64,000 bases of DNA from Nevskia sp. (GTDB lineage: Bacteria > Pseudomonadota > Gammaproteobacteria > Nevskiales > Nevskiaceae): NCBI GenBank assembly GCA_021732745.1, contig JAKFUK010000001.1, positions 198,931 through 262,930 on the forward strand. Direction: 5' to 3'. Position 1 is the first letter of the stretch, and every line of letters begins with the position of its first letter. Below the pieces are notes generated by a model. The model did not search any database. It saw nothing but the letters and a program-made list of their open reading frames with translations, and was not told the origin of the DNA. The translations under genes and the position numbers were made by a program. Shown in pieces: positions 16,588 to 25,960 of the stretch.

Positions 16588-19173
16588 TCAGGGGCGCCCG
16601 GACAGCAGCCCCCCGGACAGCGACAGATAGCTTTCGCGGACGCCGACATTGCTCATCGAATTGCGATCCGGGCCTCGCGCCAGCAAGCCCATGCCGCGTT
16701 TCGCGAAGGCGTTGCTGATGCGTGCGCCGTCCCGCGAATCATTGGCGCGGGCGGCGGCGATGATCGCGTTCCGCGCTTCGAGCAGGGTCGGCGCGTTCGG
16801 CGTCATCTTGAGACCGGCGATCACGTAGTCCTTCATCCGCGTCTGCGCCTCCAGATGGCTGTGGCGCGGATCGTTGAGCAGGCTGACGTAGGCCTCCCAA
16901 AGCACGTTGCACCAGATCGAGCCGGTGTTGTGTACCTGGGAATTCGGAAGGACGGTGACCCGCGGATTCAGCGGTACGTCGGTCGGCAGTGGTTCGCCGT
17001 CGCTGATATGGCGGAAAGTCAGCGGGAACAAATCGAAATCAGTCGAGTACGGCGCACGGCGGATGCCGAAGTAGCCGTCGCGGATCGAATAGAACGACAC
17101 GCTGTGCGCGCCCTGATGACGGTCGTTGCCTGGCACCAGACGATCTTCCTCGCGAACCGACAGCAACAGGGCATTGAAATCGCTCCAGCCTTCGCCCATG
17201 CCGCGACCCTGCTGGTTGCTGAGGCCAAGGGCATCGCCGACCAGGCGGTTGCTGGCGTAATGGAACCATTCGTGAGCAACGATCTGGTTGTCCATCGTGC
17301 TGTCGATGTCGAAGCTCGGCTCGCGGCGCAGGCGCGCGATCACCGCTGCGCTTGCGAGCGCTGCGCGAATCCGGTCGGCATCGGCACTGGTCAGGCTGAG
17401 CACCGGAATGCCGATGCCGGGCGTGCTGGTCGACAGGTTGATCGGGTTCGGACTGCCAAAGCCGTAGACCGCAGCCACCGCGCCCGCCGCTTTCAGATTG
17501 GCGAGCTGAATGGCGAACGTGCAGGCCCCGGCCGGATGACTCAGCAGCGCGATCCGGCCGCTGACCGCCTCCGCATTCAGGAACGGCGTCTGGCAAGCAT
17601 CGGTCATTGGTGCGACAGCATCGACGATCGCCACCATTTCCGCTTCCAGATCAAAGGTTTGCGGGCCAATGACGGAGGTACCGAAAGCCAGCGCGCCGGC
17701 CAGCGTCGTGGGGGCGGAGATGCGGAATTCGCCGGGTGCCGGCAGGGTCAGGTTGTAGTCCCAGAGGAACATCTGCATACGCGGCGGCATGCCGTCGGCC
17801 GGGGTGCGCATGTTGGCGTTGTTGCGGCCGCTGCTGTCCTGACTTTCGGCGCGGATGGGATCGCCGCCAATGCCGCCGCGCCCGTAGTTGTCGACCTGGG
17901 CATTGCCCGCCGCTTCATCGAAACCGTTGTCGTACCACCAGTCGTGCAGCCAGTTGTTGACGTAGAACAGGTTGACGCCGGCATGCTGGCGCTGGGTCAA
18001 GGTAGCCGGATCGGCCGCGACCACATAGGGGTAGTCGAAGGCCGACGAGCCCGAGACGGACGGCCGCAGATCGGCACTGCCAGCCGTAAAACCATCCGGG
18101 CCGACGAGATCGAGATAGGCATCGACATTGTTGCCGCTGGTTTCGCTGGCACCGGCCGGCAGCCAGGGATCGGCGGTCGAGATCGGGCCGTTGGCCAGGG
18201 TCACGAATTGGGTCTGGGCCGGAATCCGGGGTGCTTCAACATCGGGGAAACGGCCCTCGAACGGCACCAGGCCATTGCCCAGCGGGCCATCGAAAGGCTG
18301 CTGGATGCCGTCGGCATCAGCAAACACCCGATAGCTGTGCTGGGCGTCTTCGACAAGATTCTTGCGCGCCAGCAATTGGCCATCATCGGCCGCGATCACG
18401 CTGGCATAAGCGAGCATCTCGCCGTCATCTGTCCGCTGTCCGGACAGTTCCAGGTAGTACGCCGGCCGCAATCTGCCATCGAGCGCATACCAGACCGGCT
18501 TGCTGCGCGGAGGCGTGTCGATGCGCAGCACGCCAGCCACCGCGTCGACCTCGAAATGGCGGTAATCACCGACCTGATTCTTGGCTGAAAACACCGGGGC
18601 GGCGGCGTTCGCACCGGCCAGATCGGCATAAGCCCGCGCCAGCGCCTGTTCGGGCGAAAGCCTGTGCCGCGCGCCCGGTGCCGCCGTGGCTGCGGCAAAG
18701 TTCCCGGAGGTGGCGAGCAGCCGCAGGCTGCGATCCATCATCACGTTCAGCTCGCGGCCGATGACCGGCAGGCCAGCGTGCTGCTGGCGAAAACGGGCGA
18801 TCAGCGGGCCGCGTCCGGTGTCGTGCAGCTCGTACAGGCGGGCGTCGGCCACGCTGGCGGCGTTGATCCGCAAGGCCCCCGCCTGGGCACGCAGGTAATG
18901 ACGCGCCGCGTGATCGGCAGCAAGCGACGCGCGCAGCGGTGCCAGCAGCGCCGGCCCGATGCCGGCATCGGGCCACAGGAAGGTGGCGGCACCGAGTGCG
19001 GCATCGAACTCCGAAGGCAGGCCGTCAAGCTTCGGCAACCGCGCCTGCCCGCGTTCCTGATCGGCGATCGAAGCGCTGCTGGCCGCCGCCGCTGCGTCGT
19101 AGTTCGCGGGACCGGCCAGCGCGACGGGGCACAGCAGGGTCAGCAGCAGCAGGCTGCGCGGGAACGGCTTCAT
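16588..19173 (-). CDS. Secreted M36 (fungalysin-like) metallopeptidase with PA domain
   Basis: An 861-residue extracellular zinc protease. In order: signal peptide (SLLLLTLLCPVALAGPA); a propeptide of roughly 300 residues with FTP/PepSY-type strands (LPVIGRELNVMMD, VDAVAGVLRI); a catalytic region (NLFYVNNWLHDWWYDNGFDEAAGNAQ); an inserted PA domain (about residues 500-640, including RIALLSHPAGACTFAIQLANL as residue context); and the zinc site HEWFH with the third ligand in GEGWSDFNALL. The start at 19173 gives the signal peptide; the longer frame to 19362 does not. It is convergent with argA, with a 9-bp gap. Confidence 0.9.
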   Translation of the reverse strand: MKPFPRSLLLLTLLCPVALAGPANYDAAAAASSASIADQERGQARLPKLDGLPSEFDAALGAATFLWPDAGIGPALLAPLRASLAADHAARHYLRAQAGALRINAASVADARLYELHDTGRGPLIARFRQQHAGLPVIGRELNVMMDRSLRLLATSGNFAAATAAPGARHRLSPEQALARAYADLAGANAAAPVFSAKNQVGDYRHFEVDAVAGVLRIDTPPRSKPVWYALDGRLRPAYYLELSGQRTDDGEMLAYASVIAADDGQLLARKNLVEDAQHSYRVFADADGIQQPFDGPLGNGLVPFEGRFPDVEAPRIPAQTQFVTLANGPISTADPWLPAGASETSGNNVDAYLDLVGPDGFTAGSADLRPSVSGSSAFDYPYVVAADPATLTQRQHAGVNLFYVNNWLHDWWYDNGFDEAAGNAQVDNYGRGGIGGDPIRAESQDSSGRNNANMRTPADGMPPRMQMFLWDYNLTLPAPGEFRISAPTTLAGALAFGTSVIGPQTFDLEAEMVAIVDAVAPMTDACQTPFLNAEAVSGRIALLSHPAGACTFAIQLANLKAAGAVAAVYGFGSPNPINLSTSTPGIGIPVLSLTSADADRIRAALASAAVIARLRREPSFDIDSTMDNQIVAHEWFHYASNRLVGDALGLSNQQGRGMGEGWSDFNALLLSVREEDRLVPGNDRHQGAHSVSFYSIRDGYFGIRRAPYSTDFDLFPLTFRHISDGEPLPTDVPLNPRVTVLPNSQVHNTGSIWCNVLWEAYVSLLNDPRHSHLEAQTRMKDYVIAGLKMTPNAPTLLEARNAIIAAARANDSRDGARISNAFAKRGMGLLARGPDRNSMSNVGVRESYLSLSGGLLSGRP

Positions 19174-19355
19174 GGCAAGGCACCCGAGGTCGAAATCGTT
19201 TGAATCAGCGCATTTCGGCAAACCGCCTGCAAGAACGCCGATCAAGACCCGGCCGGCGACCTGATGAACGGCGGTTCGGGTCGCCAACGGCCTGTCGTCG
19301 ATTGACAGCCGTTGCGCTTCGCCGTCAGCCTGCCGCCACTGACACGGAGGACACC

Positions 19356-20384
19356 ATGGCACTGCTCGATTTCATCAAGAAACAATTCATCGACGTCATC
19401 GAATGGACCGAGGACGGCGACGACGTCCTGGCCTGGCGCTTCCCGATGGCCGACAACGAAATCCAGACCGGTGCCCAGCTCACCGTGCGCGAATCGCAGT
19501 TCGCGGTGTTCGTCAACGAAGGCGTGGTGGTCGATGCCTTCGGCCCGGGCCGGCATCGCCTGAGCACGCAGACCCTGCCGCTGCTGACCAACCTCAAGAA
19601 CTGGGACAAGCTGTTCGACTCGCCTTTCAAGAGCGATGTCTACTTTTTCAGCGCCCGCCAGCGGCTCGATCAGCGCTGGGGCACGGCCCAGCCGGTGACC
19701 TTGCGCGACAAGGAATTCGGTGCGGTGCGGGTGCGCGCCCACGGCAACTACAGCTTCCAGATCGCCGATCCCAAGCTTTTTCACACGCAGATTTCCGGCA
19801 CTCGCGACCGCTATCTGACCAGCGAACTGAGCGGCCAGTTGTTCGGCGTGATCACCCAGCATCTGGCCAGCGGTGTCGCCGAATCCGGCATCGCCTTTCT
19901 CGATCTGGCCGCCAACCAGACGGTGTTTGCCGGCGTGGTCGCCAAAAGTGTGGAACCGGCGTTCTCAGCACTGGGACTCAAGCTCAGCGGCCTGACCGTG
20001 CAGAGCCTGTCGCTGCCCGAGGAACTGCAAAAAATCCTCGACCAGCGCATCGGCATGGGCATGGTCGGCAACGACATGGGCAAGTTCATCCAGTACCAGA
20101 CCGGGCAGGCGATTCCCGATCTGGCGAAGGGCGGCGGCAGTGGCGGTGGCGTGGCGGGTGATGCCGCCGGGCTTGGTGCGGGCCTCGCCCTCGGCCAGAT
20201 GCTGGCGCAGAACATCGGGGCCGGGCTGGCCGGTGCTTCGAGCAGCGCGGCCGCCGCCATTGGCGTCAAGCCGGACGAAGTCATGGCGCTGCTCGAAAAG
20301 CTTCATGAACTGAAGACCAAGGGCATCTTGAGCGATGCCGAATTCGACGCCAAGAAGGCGGAATTGCTGAAGAAACTGGTCTGA
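19356..20384 (+). CDS. SPFH/Band-7 family protein with SHOCT-like C-terminus
   Basis: A 342-residue protein. The N-terminal part (residues about 1-240) is a virion-core/YdjI-type SPFH domain: QTGAQLTVRESQFAVFVNEG, DAFGPGRHRLSTQTLPLLTNL. A Gly/Ala-rich linker follows, then a SHOCT-like tail (LLEKLHELKTKGILSDAEFDAKKAELLKKL). GGAGG lies 5 nt before the ATG. SPFH proteins of this type are linked to PspA/DUF350/polyamine gene neighbourhoods and membrane stress. It is followed after 22 bp by the DUF4178 gene. Confidence 0.88.
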   Translation: MALLDFIKKQFIDVIEWTEDGDDVLAWRFPMADNEIQTGAQLTVRESQFAVFVNEGVVVDAFGPGRHRLSTQTLPLLTNLKNWDKLFDSPFKSDVYFFSARQRLDQRWGTAQPVTLRDKEFGAVRVRAHGNYSFQIADPKLFHTQISGTRDRYLTSELSGQLFGVITQHLASGVAESGIAFLDLAANQTVFAGVVAKSVEPAFSALGLKLSGLTVQSLSLPEELQKILDQRIGMGMVGNDMGKFIQYQTGQAIPDLAKGGGSGGGVAGDAAGLGAGLALGQMLAQNIGAGLAGASSSAAAAIGVKPDEVMALLEKLHELKTKGILSDAEFDAKKAELLKKLV

Positions 20385-20406
20385 CGCCGCCGCGCGCGTC
20401 GCGCCG

Positions 20407-21978
20407 ATGACCGACAGCTCCGACAACGCCCCGCCGCCGATCCCGCGACGCTGGGAAGCACCGTGCCCGAACTGTGGCGCGGGGGTGCCGTTCGCCTCGT
20501 CGACCACGCCGTACGCGGTATGCAGCTACTGCCGCAGCACCGTGGTCCGCGAAGGCGAGGTGCTGCGCCGGATCGGCGAAAGTGCCGAGCTGATCGACAG
20601 CCGCAGCCGCCTGCAACTGGGCGTTCGCGGCGAGCAGGACCGGCGGCCGTTCACCCTGGTCGGCCGCGTCCAGTACGGCTACGGCGAAGGTGTCGCCAGC
20701 CTCGACGGCACCTGGACCGAATGGCACGCCCTGTTCGACGACGGCCGCTCCGGCTGGCTGTCGGAAGACAACGACCAATACGTGATCGCCTTCGATCGCG
20801 ACGACAACGGCGGCGCGCCGCCGTTCGGCGCGCTGGAAGTCGGCCAGTCGCTGCGGCTTGCCGACAGCGACTGGCGGGTCGCCTCGATCGTCCGCGCCCG
20901 CGCCATCGCGGCCGAAGGCGAACTGCCGACCCGGCCGGCGCTCGACGCAGCGCATCCGATCGTCGACCTGCGCAACGCTCACAACCAGGTCGCCACCCTC
21001 GATTACCTCGACGAGCGTGCGCCGACGCTTGCGATCGGCAATCCGGTGCGGCTGGCCGAGTTGGCGCTGCAAGGGCTGATCGATGGCCCCGATCTGGGGT
21101 TGGCAACAGTCGGCGGTCGCAGCTTCGACTGCCCGTCCTGCGGTGCCGCCTGCGCGCCGAAGCGCGAAGACACTCAGTCGATGAGCTGCACAAGCTGCTT
21201 CGCGCTGATCGACCTGTCGAAGGGCGTTGGTGCCGATCTCACGGCCTTCCAGCAGCGTCAGCGCGTGCAGCCGAAGATTGCGCTCGGCACGGTCGGCCGG
21301 CTCGGTTTCGGTGCCCACAAGCCGGTCGAGTGGCAGGTCATCGGTTTTTCGGTCAAGACTGCGAATTCGGGGTCCGATGGCAGCTTCGCCTGGCGCGACT
21401 ACCTGCTGCATAACGTCGGCGAGGGTTTCGCGTTTCTGATCGACTCCGACGACGGATGGGTCGGCTACCGCACCATGACCGGCGTGCCCGAACAGGGCCG
21501 CAATGCCCGCACCGTGCGCTGGAAAAACGCACCGTACGTGCAGGTGGACGCCTATCGCGCGCAAGTCAGCTACGTGGAAGGCGAGTTCTACTGGGCCGTG
21601 CGCCGCGATGACAGCGTGCTGACCACCGACTTCAACGGCGTCGGCGCGATGAGCGCGCGACGGCTGTCGAAGGAATCCACCGACAGCGAAGTGGTCTGGT
21701 CGGAAGGCTCGATCATTCCGGCGGATGCCGTGCGCAAGGCGTTCAGGCTTTCGGCACCCAAAACTGTGCCGAGCTTCGCGCCCTATGTCAGCGACGGCAT
21801 AGGCCCGCTGTCCGACGACATCGGCCCCCTGTCCGACGGCAGCGGCTCGCTGATCAAGTACGCGCTGATCGTCGCTGCCATCCTGATCTTCCTGTTCGTG
21901 CTCAACGACAACCAGCGCGGCATGGTGCTGCGCGCCGCCAGCGACGGATATATCTACACCGGTGGCGGGCATAAATAA
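20407..21978 (+). CDS. DUF4178-domain protein with zinc ribbons and C-terminal membrane anchor
   Basis: A 523-residue protein. It has an N-terminal zinc ribbon (CPNCG, then CSYCRS), a DUF4178 domain (about residues 60-170: GRVQYGYGEGVASLDGTWTEWHALFDDG), a second ribbon (CPSCGAACAP, CTSC) near residue 240, and a second DUF4178-like domain (about 290-440, FGAHKPVEWQVIGF and FYWAVRRDD). One C-terminal transmembrane helix (ALIVAAILIFLFVL) follows. The repeat IGPLSDDIGPLSDGSGSL precedes the helix. Its stop overlaps the next gene by 17 bp. The molecular role is unknown. Confidence 0.85.
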   Translation: MTDSSDNAPPPIPRRWEAPCPNCGAGVPFASSTTPYAVCSYCRSTVVREGEVLRRIGESAELIDSRSRLQLGVRGEQDRRPFTLVGRVQYGYGEGVASLDGTWTEWHALFDDGRSGWLSEDNDQYVIAFDRDDNGGAPPFGALEVGQSLRLADSDWRVASIVRARAIAAEGELPTRPALDAAHPIVDLRNAHNQVATLDYLDERAPTLAIGNPVRLAELALQGLIDGPDLGLATVGGRSFDCPSCGAACAPKREDTQSMSCTSCFALIDLSKGVGADLTAFQQRQRVQPKIALGTVGRLGFGAHKPVEWQVIGFSVKTANSGSDGSFAWRDYLLHNVGEGFAFLIDSDDGWVGYRTMTGVPEQGRNARTVRWKNAPYVQVDAYRAQVSYVEGEFYWAVRRDDSVLTTDFNGVGAMSARRLSKESTDSEVVWSEGSIIPADAVRKAFRLSAPKTVPSFAPYVSDGIGPLSDDIGPLSDGSGSLIKYALIVAAILIFLFVLNDNQRGMVLRAASDGYIYTGGGHK

Positions 21979-23554
21979 GGTGGCCGCGATCACCACGGAC
22001 GACGCGGTGCCCGGCCCCAGCGCCGCTGAAATCGCGCTGCTCGCCTCGGTATTCGTCATCGCCGCCTGCGGGCTGGTCTACGAACTGGCGGCCGGGACCT
22101 TGGCGTCCTACCTGCTCGGCGATTCGGTCTTGCAGTTCTCGACCATCATCGGCACCTACCTGTTCGCGATGGGCGTGGGCTCCTGGCTGTCGCGCTATCT
22201 GGAACGCCAGCTTGCCGCGCAGTTCCTGCGCATCGAACTGCTGGTCGGGGTGATCGGCGGGCTGATGCCGGCGATCCTGTTTCTCGCCAACGCGGTCGCA
22301 CCCTCGCCGTTTCGCGGCCTGTTGTACGGGCTGGTGCTGCTGGTGGGCGTGCTGGTCGGGCTGGAAATTCCGCTGGTGATGCGGCTCTTGCGCCGGCAGT
22401 ACGCGCTGAAAGACCTCGTTTCGCAGGTGCTGACCTTCGACTACCTCGGCGCGCTCGGCGTGTCGATCGCCTTTCCGTTGCTGCTGGTGCCGCAGCTTGG
22501 CCTGATCCGTACCAGCCTGGTGTTCGGGATGATGAACATCGCCGTCGCCGGCTGGGCGCTGTGGCTCTTCCGCGGCGAGCTGCGCCTGCTGCGCAGCCAT
22601 GTCGTCGCCACCCTCGCCTGCTTCGCTCTGCTGCTGGCAGCCTTCGTCAACGCTGACGGCATCACCCGTTTCAGCGAGGACCGCTACTACGCCGACAACG
22701 TCATCTACGCGGCGTCTTCGCCCTACCAGCGCATCGTCGTCACCCAGCGCCGCGCCGGTGACGACGGCAGCGTGCGCCTGTGGCTGAACGGCAACTTGCA
22801 GTTCCATGCCCGCGACGAGTACCGCTATCACGAATCGCTGGTCCATCCGCTGCTGGCCAGCCTGAAACCGCGCCGGGTGCTGGTGCTCGGCGGTGGCGAC
22901 GGCATGGCGGTGCGGGAAATCCTGCGCCATCAAAGTGTTGCGGAGCTGACCCTGGTCGACCTCGATCCCGAAATCACCCGGCTGTTCATGGCCCAGCCGC
23001 TGCTGATGCGACTGAACGGCGACGCCCTGCATTCGCCGAAAGTGCAAGTCATCAACGCTGATGCCTTCCAATGGCTGCAAGCAAGGCTCGATGATCCGGC
23101 GACGCAGCCGTTCGACGCCATCGTCATCGACTTCCCCGATCCCTCGAACTACTCGCTCGGCAAGCTGTACACGACCAGCTTCTATCAGCTGGTCGAGCAG
23201 AATCTCGCCGCCAGCGGCCAGATGGTGGTGCAGACCACCTCGCCGCTGCATGCGCGCAAGAGCTACTGGACGGTGGTCGCGACACTGGAAGCCGTCGGCC
23301 TCAAGACCGCGCCCTACCACGCGCTGGTGCCGAGCTTCGGCGAATGGGGCTTCGTGATCGCTGGCCGCCGGCCGTATGTGCTGCCGGAGACGTTTCCGGA
23401 CGGCCTGCGCTTCGTGAATTCCACCAGCCTGCCGCTGCTGTTCGACTTCCCGCCGGACATGGCGCGCTTGCCGGCCGAGCCGAATCGCCTGTCGAACCAG
23501 GCGCTGGTGACGACCTTCGAGCAGGAATGGGGTGCCGTGGGCGGCGATTACTGA
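21962..23554 (+). CDS. Membrane-bound polyamine aminopropyltransferase-like protein (spermidine synthase family)
   Basis: A 530-residue protein with about seven N-terminal transmembrane helices (LVYELAAGTLASYLLGDSVLQ as residue context of the first loop). A cytosolic spermidine-synthase-like methyltransferase-fold domain follows: VLVLGGGDGMAVREIL, TLVDLDPEITRLF, INADAFQWL and VIDFPDPSNYSLGKLY. It would transfer an aminopropyl group from decarboxylated S-adenosylmethionine to an amine, but the acceptor is unknown. The GTG at 21962 is the longest start; a GTG at 21980 just after the DUF4178 stop is an alternative. Its stop overlaps the FAD oxidoreductase start (TGATG). Confidence 0.88.
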   Translation: MAGINKVAAITTDDAVPGPSAAEIALLASVFVIAACGLVYELAAGTLASYLLGDSVLQFSTIIGTYLFAMGVGSWLSRYLERQLAAQFLRIELLVGVIGGLMPAILFLANAVAPSPFRGLLYGLVLLVGVLVGLEIPLVMRLLRRQYALKDLVSQVLTFDYLGALGVSIAFPLLLVPQLGLIRTSLVFGMMNIAVAGWALWLFRGELRLLRSHVVATLACFALLLAAFVNADGITRFSEDRYYADNVIYAASSPYQRIVVTQRRAGDDGSVRLWLNGNLQFHARDEYRYHESLVHPLLASLKPRRVLVLGGGDGMAVREILRHQSVAELTLVDLDPEITRLFMAQPLLMRLNGDALHSPKVQVINADAFQWLQARLDDPATQPFDAIVIDFPDPSNYSLGKLYTTSFYQLVEQNLAASGQMVVQTTSPLHARKSYWTVVATLEAVGLKTAPYHALVPSFGEWGFVIAGRRPYVLPETFPDGLRFVNSTSLPLLFDFPPDMARLPAEPNRLSNQALVTTFEQEWGAVGGDY

Positions 23555-25188
23555 TGCCGCTGCAAGGCTCGCGGCGGCGGTTTCTGGTGCAGACGGCGGG
23601 TGCGCTGACATCACTCGGGCTGGGCGGCTGCGGCGAATCGCTGCTGGCGACACGCTCGCGCAAGCTGGTCGGCGGTTTTGCCGGACCATCCTTCGAGCGC
23701 GGCCATCGGCTGCGCGATCGCGCTGCGATTCCGCCAGCAGATGAAACCCGCCAGACCGACGTGGCGATCATCGGCGGCGGCATTGCCGGGCTGGCGGCTG
23801 CACGCGCGCTGCAACGCGGCGGCGTCGACGATTACCGACTGTTCGAGCTGGAAGACGCGATCGGCGGCAACAGCCGCGCGGGGGAAGTGGCCGGCTTTGC
23901 ATGTCCCTGGGGCGCGCATTACCTGCCGCTGCCGGGACCAGCAGGCGAAGACGTGGCCGATCTGCTGAGCGAGTTCAAGCTGCGCACGCTCGTCGACGGC
24001 CGTCCGCAGTACGACGAACGCCATCTCTGCCACGCGCCGCAGGAGCGGCTGTATCTCCCCGAGGCGCGCGTCTGGCAGGACGGTCTGCTGCCGGTGCATG
24101 GACAGGACGAGGCCACGTTCGCGCAGTACCGGCGCTTCGCCGCACTGGTCCGCGAACAATCACAGCCTGGCCAATTCGCGATCCCGACTTCGCGCGCCCG
24201 ATGGGATGCGTCGCTCTCCGCGCTGGATGCCGAGACCTTCGCGAACTGGCTGGATCGCCATGCGCTGACGGCCAGCGCGCTGCGCTGGTATCTCGACTAC
24301 TGCTGCCGCGACGACTACGGCGCCGGCATCGACACGGTGTCCGCTTGGGCCGGCCTGCATTACTTCGCCAGCCGCCACGGCTTCCACGCGCCGGGCGAGG
24401 ACGGCGAAGACCTGGAACAGAACCTGACCTGGCCGGAAGGCAATCACTGGCTGGCAAGCCGGCTCGCCGCGCCGCATCGCGAACGCACGCAAACCGGCGC
24501 GATCACCCTGCGGATCGCCGAATCAGCCGGACGTGTCGACATCGACGTGCTCGATGCCGGAAGCCACCGCGTCACTCGCTGGCAGGCGCAACGGGTGATC
24601 GTCGCAACTCCCCTGTTCATCGCCGCCAGACTGCTCGCCGATCCGCCGGATGCGCTGAAAGAAGCGGCAAAAACAATGGCTTACTCACCGTGGCTGGTCG
24701 CCAACCTGCATGTCACCGCGCCACTCGATGCCCGCCACGACCAGCCGCCGCTGAGCTGGGACAACGTGATCTACGGCAGCACCGGGCTGGGCTATGTCAA
24801 CGCGATGAACCAGTCGCTGCGCAGCCATGACGGCCCGACGGTGCTCACCTGCTATCGCGCGTTTGGTGACGACGCTGAAGTCGGCCGCAAGGCGTTGCTA
24901 TCGCGAAGCTGGCAAGACTGGGCCGAAGTGCTGATCGCCGAACTGGCCCCGGCACACCCGGACCTGCGCGCCAAGCTCGGCGACATCCGCATCGCCCGCT
25001 ACGGCCACGCGATGGCGATTCCGACGCCCGGCACCCGCAGCAGCGCCTGGCTGGCCGCACTCGCGGAGCCGCAAGGCCGGATCGCGTTTGCGCATGCCGA
25101 TCTGTCCGGCTATTCGGTGTTCGAGGAAGCGTTTGATCGCGGTTTGCGGGCCGGTATCAGCACCGCGAAGGCACTGCGCAAACCGTAG
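23554..25188 (+). CDS. Tat-exported FAD-dependent amine-oxidase-like protein
   Basis: A 544-residue flavoprotein. It has a twin-arginine signal (SRRRFLVQTAGALTSLGLGG), which also ends near a Gly-Gly-Cys that could be a lipobox. A dinucleotide-binding motif (VAIIGGGIAGLAAARAL, about residues 69-85) and an FAD contact (LFELEDAIGGNSRAG) follow. The overall fold cues match NAD(P)-binding/amine-oxidase-type flavoproteins. Being coupled to an aminopropyltransferase-like protein, it may oxidise a polyamine-derived amine in the periplasm; that is inference. The stop TAG lies in a palindromic repeat shared with the convergent DUF350 gene. Confidence 0.8.
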   Translation: MPLQGSRRRFLVQTAGALTSLGLGGCGESLLATRSRKLVGGFAGPSFERGHRLRDRAAIPPADETRQTDVAIIGGGIAGLAAARALQRGGVDDYRLFELEDAIGGNSRAGEVAGFACPWGAHYLPLPGPAGEDVADLLSEFKLRTLVDGRPQYDERHLCHAPQERLYLPEARVWQDGLLPVHGQDEATFAQYRRFAALVREQSQPGQFAIPTSRARWDASLSALDAETFANWLDRHALTASALRWYLDYCCRDDYGAGIDTVSAWAGLHYFASRHGFHAPGEDGEDLEQNLTWPEGNHWLASRLAAPHRERTQTGAITLRIAESAGRVDIDVLDAGSHRVTRWQAQRVIVATPLFIAARLLADPPDALKEAAKTMAYSPWLVANLHVTAPLDARHDQPPLSWDNVIYGSTGLGYVNAMNQSLRSHDGPTVLTCYRAFGDDAEVGRKALLSRSWQDWAEVLIAELAPAHPDLRAKLGDIRIARYGHAMAIPTPGTRSSAWLAALAEPQGRIAFAHADLSGYSVFEEAFDRGLRAGISTAKALRKP

Positions 25189-25253
25189 GGCGGGTCACGA
25201 CCCGCCGCTTTCGACGTCGGCGCTGAACTCACGGCGGGTCGCGACCCGCCCTA
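25186..25253. repeat. Inverted pair of 22-bp palindromic repeats between convergent genes
   Basis: The left arm is 25186-25207 and the right arm 25232-25253. They are reverse complements with one mismatch. Each arm is itself a palindrome of type GGCGGGTC-n-CGACCCGCC. The stop TAG of the oxidoreductase gene is the first three bases of the left arm, and the TAG of the DUF350 gene is the mirror image in the right arm. It probably acts as a bidirectional terminator and may be a REP-like element. Confidence 0.85.
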
Positions 25254-25652
25254 ACCAAACATCGCCGCCGCATTCAACACGCCAACCGCCACCGACACCC
25301 CGGCCGTCATCACCGCGATCGCCAGCCGGTCTTCGATGATGTCTTCCGGCATGCGCCGGAAGATCAGCCGGATCGCCACATAGGCCAGCATCTGCACCAC
25401 CGCCGCGATCAGCCCCCAGACCAGGAAGTCGATCAGGTTGGCGCCGTGGACCATGGCGCTGGCCAGCGGCAGCACGAAACCGAGCATCGCCCCGCTCAGG
25501 CAGACCGCCGCGCTGACATTGCCCTCGCGAATCAGCTTGATCTCGCGCGGTGGCGTGGCTGTCACATACAGGCCGACAAAGATGACCAGCAACAGCAGGG
25601 ACAAGCCCAGCCAAGCCGCGAAGGCCGGCAGTCCAGTCAGATAGGGGGCCAT
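25251..25652 (-). CDS. DUF350-family membrane protein
   Basis: A 133-residue protein with four predicted transmembrane helices: AWLGLSLLLLVIFVGLYV, AAVCLSGAMLGFVLPLASAM, FLVWGLIAAVVQMLAYVAI and LAIAVMTAGVSVAVGVLNAA (helix pairs as in DUF350/YjfL). Between the first two lies the conserved charged loop REIKLIREGN. DUF350 proteins repeatedly neighbour PspA-like, SPFH, DUF4178 and polyamine-synthase genes, as here across a convergent junction. The start at 25652 (MAPYL) is taken; the longer frame adds unrelated residues. Confidence 0.88.
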   Translation of the reverse strand: MAPYLTGLPAFAAWLGLSLLLLVIFVGLYVTATPPREIKLIREGNVSAAVCLSGAMLGFVLPLASAMVHGANLIDFLVWGLIAAVVQMLAYVAIRLIFRRMPEDIIEDRLAIAVMTAGVSVAVGVLNAAAMFG

Positions 25653-25960
25653 GTCGGGGCTACTCCTCAAGCACAAAAGCGTCTCGCGATTGTGCTGCAA
25701 AAACGCCTGCGGTCGCAGCCTTGGATGCGTCTGGCAACGAGCTCGTCGTCGACGATGCGCCGGGCCCGGCGGCTGTAATGTCGGCCTGATCGGCCTTCGA
25801 GTAGATCGCTGACAGAGCGTCAGCATGCCGTAGATGACACGACCGCCGCCGCTCTTGCATCAACCGGAATCGCTGTTGGCGACACGCATCTTGTAGTCGA
25901 TCGCCCGCGTGCCTTTGCAAGCGGTCACCGGGCAACGCTCCTTGCCGGCAAGCCGTACAT
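25653..25960. other. Intergenic region, 308 bp, no convincing gene
   Basis: It lies between the acyl-CoA synthetase stop and the DUF350 start, both on the minus strand, so it holds the DUF350 promoter region. A 33-codon TTG-initiated frame (25860-25957, minus) with Cys-x4-Cys is the only hint of coding. I see no clear hairpin terminator. Confidence 0.4.

Noticed and set aside
25860..25957. TTG-initiated 33-codon frame on the minus strand with a Cys-x4-Cys pair
   Set aside because: There is no convincing ribosome binding site, it abuts the acyl-CoA synthetase stop, and no family is recognisable. It could be a gene remnant but cannot be supported.
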